Positions 46,001-54,500 are shown, counted from the first letter of the stretch. The stretch is 64,000 nucleotides of DNA from Planctomycetota bacterium (GCA_016350165.1 CP066225.1:2852001-2916000), one strand, 5' to 3'. Notes: a model not told the origin generated them from the sequence alone. Translations and numbers: made by a program.

Positions 46001-47049
46001 TGTTTGATGGGTTGCAGGATTTGGATGAAGACGAATTGCGTAAACAGTTGGATAAGATTACGCCTCAACAATCGCTTAGCACGTTTGGTGCGTCGGCAGA
46101 GGTTGCAGGTGCTGTGACACGAACCATGAGTGGTCGTACGAGTACACTTGGTGGTTCGAGCATGGCTGCAGCAGAGGCATCCGAAGCGTATCCGATGCTG
46201 ATGTCTGGTCCTTCGTATCGTGATGTTGATGGCTATGAGTTTTGGGTATCTGCGTTCGGTTCGATTGCTGAGCAGGATGATACAGATACGATTCCAGGTT
46301 ATAAGGCAAAAACAGGGGGCACGTTGGTCGGTCTTGATCAGCAGGTTGAGGATATGATGCTGGGTATTGCGTTTGGTGCTGCTCACTCAGATATTGATAC
46401 GAAACAATCCTTCGGCTCAACGGACTTGGATACGTTGACTGTTGGCGCCTACTTTGCGTATGAGCCTTCTAATATCAAGATAGATGGCGGTGTGATCTAT
46501 ACGCTGGGTATGGCTGACTATAAACGTGAGACAGCGTTGGATATGACTGCTGAGGCTGACGATGTGAAATCACATTCATTTACGAATTACATTGGCGCAA
46601 GTTTTGATGCAATATCAAATGATCATCGCATGGTTTTGACGCCTAGTGCTCAGCTTGCTTATACATACTTCAAGCAAGAATCATATTCAGAATCTAAGGC
46701 AAGTGCACTTGGTTTGGATGTTGATGAAATGAATAGTGATGTGCTGACGATAGCACTTGGTATGAAGTCATCATATATGTTACAGGAGCATTTGAAGATT
46801 AATTCGCTGGTGATGTTCAAACATGACTTAATGAATGATGCACCGACGATTGAAGCGATATTTAATGCACCGGGTTCGACGCCTTTCACTACCAAGGGTA
46901 TTGAAACGGATAAGAATGCGTTGGAAGTTGGCGTAGGATTTGATTACATGTTCAATGAGAATGTGAAAGCATCTTGTGATTATTCATATGAATATCGTGA
47001 GAGCATGAAGACGCAGAATTTAGTTTTTGGTTTGAATATTCTGTTTTAA
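43096..47049 (+). CDS. Autotransporter-like protein (type Va) with beta-helix passenger
   Basis: 1317 aa from ATG 43096 (MKSTRF); an upstream ATG at 43072 is possible. A signal peptide ends at GHAGF (about residue 25). Residues about 40-850 form a Gly/Asp/Asn-rich passenger of short repeated strands (for example IDIQGEMGAMITVMS), typical of a beta-helix. Two long internal repeats share FNGxIxxNQQxVGEDD followed by a Y-x-x-RI step (near 345 and 555). The last ~275 residues (from YEFWVSAFGS, about 1045) are an autotransporter beta-barrel ending in the aromatic residue F. The barrel inserts into the outer membrane and delivers the passenger to the surface. An alpha-helical linker precedes the barrel. 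Confidence 0.87.
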   Translation: MKSTRFTTSALLAAFCTMTMVTTGHAGFTNPSTGVYEFAGPFGADPLDLSGENNATVNVLSSTAGAGPNGEYVVTAGANAYWVGYGANTGTFNLDGKIKLDAANDNYAGIKGSAGSVLMLGAVDTGLLTVSTTGSHVSAIEVDRVVLGTSFAGSIIVESGKDGSDVSGAAAIMSADSVSIGDVDAASHIQVTGSGAEVYGIKAGVNGLLISGVYDGDITISGGADGVNDISASAISTTGHMNINAIGANSLLSVTSADSFALGINGVNLDIQSIEGDILVSAGIDAAGTSNAYGVAASNVLDIYEVTSDSSITVSGGGAVVKGLRAELGNVILGTDTTGGFNGQIFLNQQLVGEDDTTYEGRIANSYMVAGIESVGGDVLIENEFGGRIYVAAGEDTNNASPTYEDSLAYGIKGNNVTIGEMTSGAMIVVRGTGDHVAGIFGDVIDIDVLNGEINAESGGSSLRGIYGETSLNIDLIDGGSTVAVFGEADDFVGLAAGSDDLTIGQIDAGSTINVGTLAGSSGVFGMASFNGDVVIGQAGVGDFNGVINVNQQMVGEDDGAYAARIMGSEGVVGMYAGLGDVVVHGAMNGQINVSGEEYIYGINAGNDINIGSMSNLSSIVVKADDFEAYGLYAGNDIDIQGEMGAMITVMSDTSASNSRVYGIAAENELNITSLSGVITVTADTGAIGVYGRQIHIDQMNGMINMTTTHGAAISTQKTDGVTWNASAALDDYIGLSSNAIVNGDIRLGDDTGVGNADTLVLRGTGTFSHNLYGVDTIIVEQDLVSGSTADDVWSLNLADTASNTDQLNTIKKLQVNYGTVGVGKNLKVENATIDSEGGLHFNLHADGTSDMLDASDRVGFSEGGKVVSKLDGVITEDKTYKIIQTANGLYQIGGPDDGEPIDLSKIDYFNDTALVDYEGELSDDGLNLFVIASVGGELQEYANSSVLDAANSLQGAFDHDPSGQTGEVFDGLQDLDEDELRKQLDKITPQQSLSTFGASAEVAGAVTRTMSGRTSTLGGSSMAAAEASEAYPMLMSGPSYRDVDGYEFWVSAFGSIAEQDDTDTIPGYKAKTGGTLVGLDQQVEDMMLGIAFGAAHSDIDTKQSFGSTDLDTLTVGAYFAYEPSNIKIDGGVIYTLGMADYKRETALDMTAEADDVKSHSFTNYIGASFDAISNDHRMVLTPSAQLAYTYFKQESYSESKASALGLDVDEMNSDVLTIALGMKSSYMLQEHLKINSLVMFKHDLMNDAPTIEAIFNAPGSTPFTTKGIETDKNALEVGVGFDYMFNENVKASCDYSYEYRESMKTQNLVFGLNILF

Positions 47050-47078
47050 ATGAATACTAAAAAATTAATGAGTTATGA

Positions 47079-47108
47079 AGCAGCTGAGATTTCTCGGTTG
47101 CTTTTTTA
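47079..47108 (+). terminator. Terminator of the autotransporter gene
   Basis: A 10-bp stem AGCAGCTGAG/CTCGGTTGCT (two G-U pairs), loop ATTT, then five T residues. Confidence 0.8.
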
Positions 47109-47465
47109 ATAGTCCGTTTTAAAGATTGAGCCTCTGTGATGTGATAGACAATTGGTTATATATATAGGTAGGTAAATTGAGGTTACGTATGCAATGGCGT
47201 GAAATTATTTAGGAAAGTTTGAGTAGATTTTTAATTTTTATGCTTTCAAAGTTAAATATTGCTGAACGATTTTATAGGGATTACGAAGGTATAGCATTAA
47301 ATATTTAACTATGAAAAGGTAAGGTATTTGATTTTTATTGTTTGTATCAAATGCAAATATTTTAACTGAAAAAATATGAGCATAAGTCTCAAGGAATCGT
47401 AGAAATGGCATGCAATTGCAGTATCGAATTAGCTTTTGAGTAATACCTTGCTTTGGGATAAGAGC
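47109..47465. other. Intergenic gap left of the island
   Basis: An AT-rich stretch between the autotransporter terminator and the left attachment repeat. No gene was recognised. Confidence 0.4.
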
Positions 47466-47583
47466 GAGAAATTCGGTATGCGCAAAACAAAACCCCTTGT
47501 AAAACAAGGGGTTAAGAGAATTAAGCGGAGAGGGCGGGATTCGAACCCGTGGTACGAGGAGAACCCGTACGACGATTTAGCAA
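47466..47583. repeat. Left attachment repeat (118 bp)
   Basis: Contains a 10-bp inverted repeat (AACCCCTTGT/ACAAGGGGTT, 47491-47513) and, at 47526-47583, a copy of the tRNA-Ser 3' part up to the anticodon loop. After 47583 the sequence diverges from the tRNA. Confidence 0.92.
47526..47583 (-). pseudogene. tRNA-Ser 3' fragment in the left attachment repeat
   Basis: About 58 bases matching the right-hand tRNA from the 3' end to the anticodon loop with one change in the T-arm region (GTGG for GCGG). It lacks the 5' half and is not a functional tRNA. Confidence 0.9.
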
Positions 47584-47886
47584 CTCTCATTCGGCGAATC
47601 ATAAGAGAAGAATTGCAAAGGTTTTATAAATAGTGAAATTTCGTCAGTGCGCAGAATGTGCGAATAATAAGATTCGCACTATTACAATTGCAATTTATGG
47701 CATAAGTACATTGTTCATAAGAGAGTCATAACGCTGTCATTTTGAATATGCAATGACATGTTCATTTGTCTTCATGCATGTTATGCTATAAAGCATGTAA
47801 GGTTAATAAGATGAGTGTATATTGCTGATTAGAAATTTTCGTTGGTGTTATATGTAGCACTACTTCTTTCAAGAGTGAGGCAAGCA
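47584..47886. promoter_or_regulatory. Promoter region of the Panacea gene with inverted repeats
   Basis: The element ATGCT-ATAA-AGCAT (47783-47796) lies inside a cluster of CATG repeats upstream of the Panacea gene and could be an autoregulatory operator. At 47584-47633 the stretch also encodes, in the excised circle, the alternative integrase C-terminus (see findings). Confidence 0.4.
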
Positions 47887-48429
47887 ATGGGGCAGTACGA
47901 TCCTCTGGAAGTCGCAAACTACTTCCTTGAACAGGCGTGGAGGGAAGGGATTTATGATTTTAATAATCTAAAATTACAAAAAATGGTTTTTTTAGCACAC
48001 GGCTGGCATTTAGCATATTTTGATTCGCCATTAATAAATGAGCCAGTACAAGCATGGCGTCATGGGCCTGTTATTAATTCTCTATACCATAATTTCAAAA
48101 GCAAGGGTTTTCCTTATATAAATCAATTGGGAACTAAGCTGCAACGCAAAGATCCTAATAATATTAATAACTTTGAATATGTAAATGTTAGTCCAAAATT
48201 GCCCGATGCCGGTGATGCTGAATTTTGTCAATCTAAGAATTTAATAGATGCAGTGTTTAACCAATATAAGAATTACACAGGCTATCAACTAAGTGATTTG
48301 ACGCATTTAAATGAATCACCATGGCATTCTGTTACTGAACATATTGTTGGTGAAATTCCTCACGGTATCATAATACCCGATGAAATAATAAAACATTATT
48401 ACAAGAATTTGATTAAGGAGGGGGCGTAA
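47887..48429 (+). CDS. Panacea (SocA-like, DUF4065) protein, putative antitoxin
   Basis: 180 aa from ATG 47887, six bases after GAGG; upstream starts are less likely. The Panacea signature is clear: YDPLEVANYFLEQA, LKLQKMVFLAHGWHLAYF, EPVQAWRHGPVINSLYH. Panacea domains act as antitoxins in the PanAT systems and as adaptors in SocA. Its stop overlaps the start of the next gene (TAATG, shared A), so the two are translationally coupled. The pair therefore resembles a Panacea toxin-antitoxin module. Confidence 0.87.
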   Translation: MGQYDPLEVANYFLEQAWREGIYDFNNLKLQKMVFLAHGWHLAYFDSPLINEPVQAWRHGPVINSLYHNFKSKGFPYINQLGTKLQRKDPNNINNFEYVNVSPKLPDAGDAEFCQSKNLIDAVFNQYKNYTGYQLSDLTHLNESPWHSVTEHIVGEIPHGIIIPDEIIKHYYKNLIKEGA

Positions 48430-48884
48430 TGCCGGGAAATTTTCCTCTCCATGATCCTATTGACATAAATCAAATCACTGAAGAATCAGAAAATGCGAAA
48501 AACGAAGCGGTGTTACTCAGAACTTTAAACCCAACGCAAAGAAGTATTCAGCAATTTGAAGATCGCATTTACGAACTTAAGGATGATAAGCAAAAACTAG
48601 AGCAAGAGAAAAAATGGTACAGGGCAGAAGCAACAAAGTATCAAGATTATAAAACCAAGCATGATGTTTTAAAACGTGCTAAAACTGAAATGTATATCGG
48701 TAATATTGGTAGTGTTATTCTTGTAACAGGCGGTGCGTTTGTTCCTACATTCGCGCCTGAAAATAAAGCATTATGGTGGTTTGGTTTGATGGTTATGTTA
48801 TTCGGCATTGCTTTGACCGTATTTGTGAGATTATTTATTATTCTTTTCTGGCATAAAATGCTTGGCAAAGAAGAGCAGGTTTAA
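48429..48884 (+). CDS. Coiled-coil two-helix membrane protein, putative toxin partner
   Basis: 151 aa. A soluble N-terminus is followed by a coiled coil (about residues 37-85, rich in Glu/Lys/Gln: RIYELKDDKQKLEQEKKW) and two hydrophobic helices (about 92-112, GNIGSVILVTGGAFVPTF; about 118-142, FGLMVMLFGIALTVFVRLFI), with a short basic end. The ATG overlaps the Panacea stop. In known PanAT systems the partner of Panacea can be a small membrane-targeting toxin, so this is proposed as the toxin, but the sequence is not otherwise recognised. Confidence 0.6.
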   Translation: MPGNFPLHDPIDINQITEESENAKNEAVLLRTLNPTQRSIQQFEDRIYELKDDKQKLEQEKKWYRAEATKYQDYKTKHDVLKRAKTEMYIGNIGSVILVTGGAFVPTFAPENKALWWFGLMVMLFGIALTVFVRLFIILFWHKMLGKEEQV

Positions 48885-48937
48885 TTTTTACACTCATTTC
48901 GACATGTTAGTTCAAACATATAAGAGGTTGAGAGATT

Positions 48938-50914
48938 ATGAAGTCATTAAATTTGCAAGTAGGTCAAGATCACGTAGAGAAATTAACAGTTATACGAAAT
49001 CCAATACGCGCGATTGAAGAATTAATTTGGAATGCTCTTGATGCGGATGCAACCCAAATAGCTGTAGAGCTAAAATACAATAAGATGAATGGTATGCAAT
49101 CGGTAACGATTTCAGATAATGGAATCGGTATTAGGTTTAATCGCATAAATCGCACATTTGGAGAAATTGGTGAGTCTGAAAAGAAAAAACAAATTGAAAC
49201 TACACTAGGTCGTGTGCCACATGGTCGATTCGGAAAGGGTAGGTTTTGTGCTTTTGGCTTGGGTGCTGTAGTCACATGGCATAGTAAATATAAACAGAAT
49301 GGTGAAGTTAAAGAGTTTGAGATATCAGGTAATAGATCGCAACTAAAAAAATTTAATATCAGTGACGAAAAGATATGCAAAAATAATGAAACGGGTGTAA
49401 CAGTATCTGTTACCAATATTAATAAAAATATGGTATCTAATTTAGAAGATACTCAAAAAATTTCAGAGGAACTGTCACGGATATTTGCAATATATCTTTT
49501 GAAATATCCGGGTATTAAAATCACTTATGAATCTAATCTCGTTGATCCTAAACAATTCCAAACACTAACTCATGATTACACCGTCGAAACACCTGAAGGG
49601 TTAGAGGGAAAAGTTGAATTAACTGTAATTGAATGGAACAAAGAGTTTGATCGTAAGATATATTTTTGTGATGCTGAAGGAATTGCTTTTGCGGATCACA
49701 CACCACGTATACATGCAAAAGGGTTTAATTTTACTGCATACGTAAAAGGTGATGGGATTGTGGATTTAGAAGAACGTGGTGAATTTAATTTAGAGCCATA
49801 TTCGGAAGTTGTTACTAAACTAATTGAAAATTCAAAAGAGGTTCTTAAAGCCCATTTCCGTGGACGCAGTGCAGAGCAAGCTATTGATCTAGTAAAAAGG
49901 TGGAAGAAAGAGGAGATTTATCCATATAAAAATCACGAAAACAACCCTCTAATAACAGCTGAACGTGAAGTGTTCGATACATGCGCAGTAACAGTAAATA
50001 CATTTTTACCAAAATTTGAGAAATCAGATAATGCGAGTAAAAAATTAACATTTCAATTATTGAAAAAGGCATTAGAAAGAGATCCGGGGAGTTTGCATTC
50101 AATTTTACGTGAAGTTCTCGTCTTACCTGAAGATGAACAGAACGAATTAGCGGAGTTATTAGATCGCACCCAATTATCAGCTATCATTAGTGCTTCGAAA
50201 ACTATTATTAATCGTTTGGATTTTCTGGCGGCATTAGATGAAATGTTATTTGGAAACTTGAAGAAAACTCTGTATGAAAGAAAGCAGTTACATCGAATAC
50301 TTGCTGAAGAGCTTTGGATTTTTGGAGAGCAATATGATATAGGTGTAGATGATCAATCACTAAAGAGCCTATTAGATAAGCATATTCATATTCTTAAAAG
50401 AGAAGAATTGGCAGAAGAAGGTAATGAGGATGTTACGGATATTGACGGGAAACAACGTATAGTAGATTTAATGCTATATAAGCAGATACCTTTGACTACT
50501 CCGGGACATTTTGAGCATTTGATTATTGAACTGAAAAGACCCAAAAAGAAAATTAGTGTCACTGAAATAGATCAAATTAAGAAGTATGGTTACGCAATAC
50601 TTGAAGATGAGCGTTTTGATAAAAGCAAAGTAAAATGGAACCTTGTACTAATTGGGAATGAGCTAGATAAATGGGCTCAGTATGAATGTGCTCAAAAAGA
50701 TAGAGAATATGGGCATATTGGAGCATCTGAATCAATGAATATATATGTAAAACAGTGGAGCACAATAATTCATGATGCAAAATGGAGATATCAGTTTTAT
50801 CAAGACAAATTAAAAGTGGAAATTTCGAACAATGATGGCTTGCGGTACTTGCGTGAAAAACATAGTGATAAAATTTCACAAAATGAGCTAGAAGTCGCAG
50901 GGCTGACATCTTAG
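48938..50914 (+). CDS. GHKL-type ATPase fused to a PD-(D/E)XK nuclease
   Basis: 658 aa. The N-terminal ~200 residues form a GHKL (Hsp90/MutL/histidine-kinase-like) ATPase: EELIWNALDADA (N box), VTISDNGIGI (G1), GRVPHGRFGKGRF (G2 lid) and NETGVTVSVTN (G3). A long helical middle part follows. Residues about 500-600 carry RIVDLML then LIIELKRPKKKISVTEID and KKYGYAI, matching a PD-(D/E)XK core with D, E-x-K and a downstream helix (Shedu/DUF4263-like). GHKL-nuclease fusions are associated with anti-phage defence in prokaryotes. Its place in a tRNA island next to a toxin-antitoxin-like pair supports that (inference). The gene is AT-rich. Confidence 0.8.
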   Translation: MKSLNLQVGQDHVEKLTVIRNPIRAIEELIWNALDADATQIAVELKYNKMNGMQSVTISDNGIGIRFNRINRTFGEIGESEKKKQIETTLGRVPHGRFGKGRFCAFGLGAVVTWHSKYKQNGEVKEFEISGNRSQLKKFNISDEKICKNNETGVTVSVTNINKNMVSNLEDTQKISEELSRIFAIYLLKYPGIKITYESNLVDPKQFQTLTHDYTVETPEGLEGKVELTVIEWNKEFDRKIYFCDAEGIAFADHTPRIHAKGFNFTAYVKGDGIVDLEERGEFNLEPYSEVVTKLIENSKEVLKAHFRGRSAEQAIDLVKRWKKEEIYPYKNHENNPLITAEREVFDTCAVTVNTFLPKFEKSDNASKKLTFQLLKKALERDPGSLHSILREVLVLPEDEQNELAELLDRTQLSAIISASKTIINRLDFLAALDEMLFGNLKKTLYERKQLHRILAEELWIFGEQYDIGVDDQSLKSLLDKHIHILKREELAEEGNEDVTDIDGKQRIVDLMLYKQIPLTTPGHFEHLIIELKRPKKKISVTEIDQIKKYGYAILEDERFDKSKVKWNLVLIGNELDKWAQYECAQKDREYGHIGASESMNIYVKQWSTIIHDAKWRYQFYQDKLKVEISNNDGLRYLREKHSDKISQNELEVAGLTS

Positions 50915-50975
50915 TATTTTTGTGAAATTGTAATTAGAATGCTGATGTAACAGTTACTGACTTTTAATTAGATAA

Positions 50976-51629
50976 TTACTTCCACGAATATTTTGAATTT
51001 TTCCAATTATTCCAATAAAGGTAATAATCGTTAAGCCATTTCTCATACATTGCATAGTTTAACTCTAGGGGATGTGTAACTACATAAAAATGATAGCCAA
51101 ACCCCGTAAACATTGGGTGATGGACAATTGATCCCTTTTCTTCTGGATCGTAAACCAAAATCGCATTTTCAATGCCAATGCAATCTTGTATTTTTTTTAC
51201 ATTAAATGCTAATGAAGCAAGAATAGTAAGGTCTACAACTAGCCCTGAGTCTAATGTTAGCCATGCATGGGCAATTGCATCTTTGCTAGGTACAAAACCT
51301 TCCTCGATTTCGTTCTCAATACTATCAATAGTCGTAGCGTAATAAGGTTTGTTGTCCACGGAAACATTTCCAATAGTTAGTGTATGTCTATAGAAATTTT
51401 CGTGAAGAACGTAAGAAGCTTTTCTTGCAATCTTAAAGCAGCTTCCAGAAAGCTGAGCAGAATGCTCTATAAAATCTTTAAAATCATCTACAAGTAATGA
51501 TTTAATATCATCTGGGTTATGTTGTTGCTTTGTTTTAGAGTATTTAAATTTTGGTGTAAATATTTCTTCAAATTTTCTAAAAGAGCGTTCTTGTGCTTCA
51601 TGTAGTTTAGCTTGATAAGTTGATGCCAT
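50976..51629 (-). CDS. Unknown protein with a transglutaminase-like Cys-His-Asp pattern
   Basis: 217 aa on the opposite strand to its neighbours. I recognise no family with certainty. It contains LSGSCFKIARKASYVLHE (about residues 60-77), DAIAHAWLTLDSGLVVDLTI (about 117-136) and FTGFGYHFYVV near 175. The order Cys, His in HAW-L, and Asp in VVDLT resembles papain/transglutaminase-like folds, where HAWxE and D-x-T are typical. The C-terminus is rich in Trp and Tyr. It could be an effector or an enzyme of the island, but no activity can be claimed. The ribosome-binding site is weak. Confidence 0.6.
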   Translation of the reverse strand: MASTYQAKLHEAQERSFRKFEEIFTPKFKYSKTKQQHNPDDIKSLLVDDFKDFIEHSAQLSGSCFKIARKASYVLHENFYRHTLTIGNVSVDNKPYYATTIDSIENEIEEGFVPSKDAIAHAWLTLDSGLVVDLTILASLAFNVKKIQDCIGIENAILVYDPEEKGSIVHHPMFTGFGYHFYVVTHPLELNYAMYEKWLNDYYLYWNNWKNSKYSWK

Positions 51630-52064
51630 TTTCTTTGACTCTACAAGGTGCCACCGGTTATCAGTATTTATACAGACTACAACAATATTTCATAAATGGT
51701 TAAATATCAAGGATAAGTAAAAGAAGTAATAATCTGTTGAACTAAAGTGCAGAGGTATAGATTTAAGTGTAGGTAGATGATTGACGCTGAGATTACAAAA
51801 ATTGGTTTGCCTACTCATCAATTTACAATTTGCATACGATGATTCAATCGCAAATAGTAATTTTTCAATTGTACTTTCGGGCAATGCAGCACGTTTTTGT
51901 TGATTGGTTTCACGTGATATTTGGGGTGAGGTATACAAGGTTATCAAGAGTGGGGAAGTCGGTTAGATTCCGGGGTATGCTACACTGAAGTTGTGGAGTG
52001 GGATAAGGATGCATAACAGAGCAGCAGAAGCAAAGGCAGCTTGGGAAGAGCGTGCCCGCGACTT

Positions 52065-52113
52065 GTTAAAATAGAGGTAGGGAGTGGCAGGACAGTGTGA
52101 CAGGGTGCATGAG
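52065..52113 (+). repeat. Island direct repeat, unit 1
   Basis: About 70% identical by eye to unit 2 at 52151; the central TAGGGAGTGGCAG is identical. The spacing between unit starts is 86 bases. Confidence 0.55.
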
Positions 52114-52150
52114 CGTACAAAGCGAGCGTGAATTTTTATGTATCCAATAT

Positions 52151-52199
52151 GTTAAACTGGAATTAGGGAGTGGCAGAGGCATGCAGAGGGTTGCATGAG
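52151..52199 (+). repeat. Island direct repeat, unit 2
   Basis: See unit 1; this copy ends in GGGTTGCATGAG. Confidence 0.55.
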
Positions 52200-52305
52200 A
52201 GGCCGGTAAGGACGGGGATAATGTAAAAGATCAGTAAAGCGGAGTGCTGCTTATGTGTTGTAAGCAGTTGAGGCTTTGTAATAACTATTTTAAGGAGCCA
52301 TGTTT

Positions 52306-52566
52306 ATGTTAAATGGTTCAGGTGGAAGGGCAGCTGGTGGTAGGTTGCTAAATGTCGATGAGGTTGCGGAAATGTTGGATATTGATCGGTCTACAGTGTA
52401 TAGGCATCGGAGGGCGGGGCGACTTCCTTTGCCTATTAAGATCGGCAAAAGAGTGTTATGGATCGGTGATGAGGTTAAACGGTGGCTAGAAGCAGGTGCG
52501 CCAAATCTTCGTCGTTGGGGTCAGATGTCACAATCAAAGCCGTGGCATGGAAAGATGACTATCTAG
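52306..52566 (+). CDS. AlpA/MerR-like helix-turn-helix protein
   Basis: 86 aa from ATG 52306, eight bases after AAGGAG; the ATG at 52300 is too close to it. The core LLNVDEVAEMLDIDRSTVYRH (part of the HTH, shown in part) and RLPLPIKIGKRVLWIGDEVKRWL (shown in part) are those of AlpA/excisionase-type (HTH_17) proteins. Such proteins control excision or integrase expression. It lies before the replication-type ATPase and the integrase. Confidence 0.85.
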   Translation: MLNGSGGRAAGGRLLNVDEVAEMLDIDRSTVYRHRRAGRLPLPIKIGKRVLWIGDEVKRWLEAGAPNLRRWGQMSQSKPWHGKMTI

Positions 52567-52710
52567 CGGTTAGATGGTCAAATCATTTACAGGTGGTTAA
52601 GCGGCAGTAAGTGGCTGCTGCTTACACCTTCATAAAAAGCATTGTATTGGCTGAAGCGTATCAATCGGATTTGATACCGTTTGCTGTCGGCCAGACATTT
52701 GGAGGTAATT

Positions 52711-54492
52711 TTGGAAAATACAAATTACTTTATGCTTGAGATCAAGCAGAATAAACGTAAATCAACGGTCATACTTAAAAGTGGTAGTGCAGTCATACAT
52801 ATGGATGAATTGCAGCTATCAAATGCCAGTCAGCGGGCAAAGTACGTTGAGCAGGCAACTAAACTAAATGATGCGGTTTGTGGTAGTTGGCTAAATCAAC
52901 AGCTTATAGATTTTGCGGCAGGGCAACGCGCAAACGCAAAAGAATCAAAAGATACACATACGGACGAGATTGATGCTCAGTTTATCGTACGTCCTACGCA
53001 AATATTTAAGGCTGATGTAGCAGCTTTTAGTATTCCAATCACCATAACTCAGGAAGGTGAACCAGTCGGGCAGTGGCTGCTATACCAGCAATTCCCAGAT
53101 GGTACGCGGGAAGCAACTAAGCTAGATACAACATTGAATACAGCCAGCGGTAGCATCTACTATCTGCATCCGTATCCATCACCGCCATCAATTAATAAGC
53201 CTTCGGGGTGGTCTGCTCGGTCCCGCGCTCAGTGGCTAAATACGGACAATAAAACCGATCCCGCTACAACCTTCTACAAGGTGCGTGAACTCATTACTCA
53301 CTACATTGACTTCAATCACGAACAGGCAGAAGGCATTATCGACACGCTGTCGCTATGGGTGGTTCACACGTATATCTATAACATTTGGGAAGCTACGCCA
53401 TACCTGCATTTCAATGGCCCTGCAGGTTCTGGTAAGTCACGCGTGTTTGAAGTGCTAAGCAGGCTTAGCTATCGCCCGATGAATGTTTCAAACATTACGC
53501 CAGCCGCAATGTTTAGGCAGCTAGACGAGCAGGGCGGTACGCTATTGCTAGATGAAGCTGAGCGTATGCAAGAGCGAAGCCCAGAGGTAAGCGAATTACG
53601 TTCTATACTGCTGGCTGGCTACAAGAAAGGCGGCAAGGCCTCACGCTGCGAAGGCGACAACCACGCCTCGCGTGAGTTTAATGTCTACAGCCCTAAGGCG
53701 CTGGCGTGTATTGAAGGCCTACCCCACGCTCTAGCTACACGCTGCGTGCGCATCATGATGTTTCGCGCTAGCAAGGATTCGCAGTGCTACAAGCGCCGCA
53801 TAGACGAGCAGCCAGCGCACTGGCAGCAGGCGCGCGACATGCTGCACCAGCTAGCGCTAGAGCAGGGCATGGCGTGGCTACAGCTTCCGCAGCGCGCTGA
53901 GGCGTGCCCTGGCTTACACGGCAGGGATTATGAGCTATGGCAGCCGCTTTTAGCGCTAGCAGCCTATTTTGAAAGCCAAGGCGTGGCCACGCTGCACCAG
54001 CGCGTGCTAGGCTATGCCCACTACCAGCTTGAGCAAAGCAAGCAAGACAAAGCCACAGACATTGACGCTACGCTGCTACGCGTGGCGGCACGCCTTATCC
54101 TTACAGGCGCGGCACAGCGCACGGCGCAAGACATTGTGGTACAGGCAAGAATTGAAGAGGAAGAAACCTTTGACCGCATTACGGCGCGTAGAGTGGCTTC
54201 TATTCTTAAGGCCTACGGCCTAGTTACGAAAAAATCTAACGGTAGGCGTGTTTACAGCGGGATTACCAAAGCTGATTTCTTACGGATACAAGAGAATTAT
54301 GGGCTAGATTTGGATTTAGCCGACTTGGGTGTATCAAAGTACGACATCACCGCAGAGGATATCGATCAGTTAGAACTGGATACTTGTATTAGGCAGGAAC
54401 CTACGCCAGAAACGTGCCCTACCGACCCTATCGCCACTTCAATGCTGGCAGATGAGGCCAACGCAGGGCACATAGGGCACGTAGGGTACTAA
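52711..54492 (+). CDS. Island-borne ATPase/helicase-like replication protein
   Basis: 593 aa. The best start is TTG at 52711, five bases after GGAGG. An N-terminal domain of about 200 residues is unknown. A P-loop ATPase follows: FNGPAGSGKSRVF (about 240-252) and GGTLLLDEAERM (about 285-296), then a helical C-terminal part with an ISxxRxYSxL-like winged helix region near 490. It resembles the DUF3631/DUF927-type ATPases of plasmids and phages that act as replicative helicase or helper. The gene uses CTA for Leu and GCTAGC-rich codons in its second half, unlike its neighbours, a sign of foreign origin. Confidence 0.75.
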   Translation: MENTNYFMLEIKQNKRKSTVILKSGSAVIHMDELQLSNASQRAKYVEQATKLNDAVCGSWLNQQLIDFAAGQRANAKESKDTHTDEIDAQFIVRPTQIFKADVAAFSIPITITQEGEPVGQWLLYQQFPDGTREATKLDTTLNTASGSIYYLHPYPSPPSINKPSGWSARSRAQWLNTDNKTDPATTFYKVRELITHYIDFNHEQAEGIIDTLSLWVVHTYIYNIWEATPYLHFNGPAGSGKSRVFEVLSRLSYRPMNVSNITPAAMFRQLDEQGGTLLLDEAERMQERSPEVSELRSILLAGYKKGGKASRCEGDNHASREFNVYSPKALACIEGLPHALATRCVRIMMFRASKDSQCYKRRIDEQPAHWQQARDMLHQLALEQGMAWLQLPQRAEACPGLHGRDYELWQPLLALAAYFESQGVATLHQRVLGYAHYQLEQSKQDKATDIDATLLRVAARLILTGAAQRTAQDIVVQARIEEEETFDRITARRVASILKAYGLVTKKSNGRRVYSGITKADFLRIQENYGLDLDLADLGVSKYDITAEDIDQLELDTCIRQEPTPETCPTDPIATSMLADEANAGHIGHVGY

Positions 54493-54500
54493 ACGCGCTG

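Larger units (their letters stand above)
51630..52305. other. Island gap with two 49-base direct repeats
   Basis: Two ungapped direct repeats (52065-52113 and 52151-52199) share GTTAAA, TAGGGAGTGGCAG and GCATGAG. They lie upstream of an AlpA-like gene and a replication-type ATPase, which is compatible with an origin or control region. A 21-codon frame (52009-52074, starting MHNRAAEAKAAWEE) is also present and uncertain. Confidence 0.5.

Noticed and set aside
47436-47633. 65-aa plus-strand frame across the left attachment repeat as a separate gene
   Set aside because: It is better explained as the integrase tail in the excised circle; its 5' part lies outside the island.
51690-51947. 85-aa minus-strand frame in the island gap
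   Set aside because: TTG start without a ribosome-binding site; no recognisable motif, so it was left as intergenic.
52065-52199. CRISPR array
   Set aside because: Only two diverged 49-base repeats with a 37-base gap, and no cas genes.
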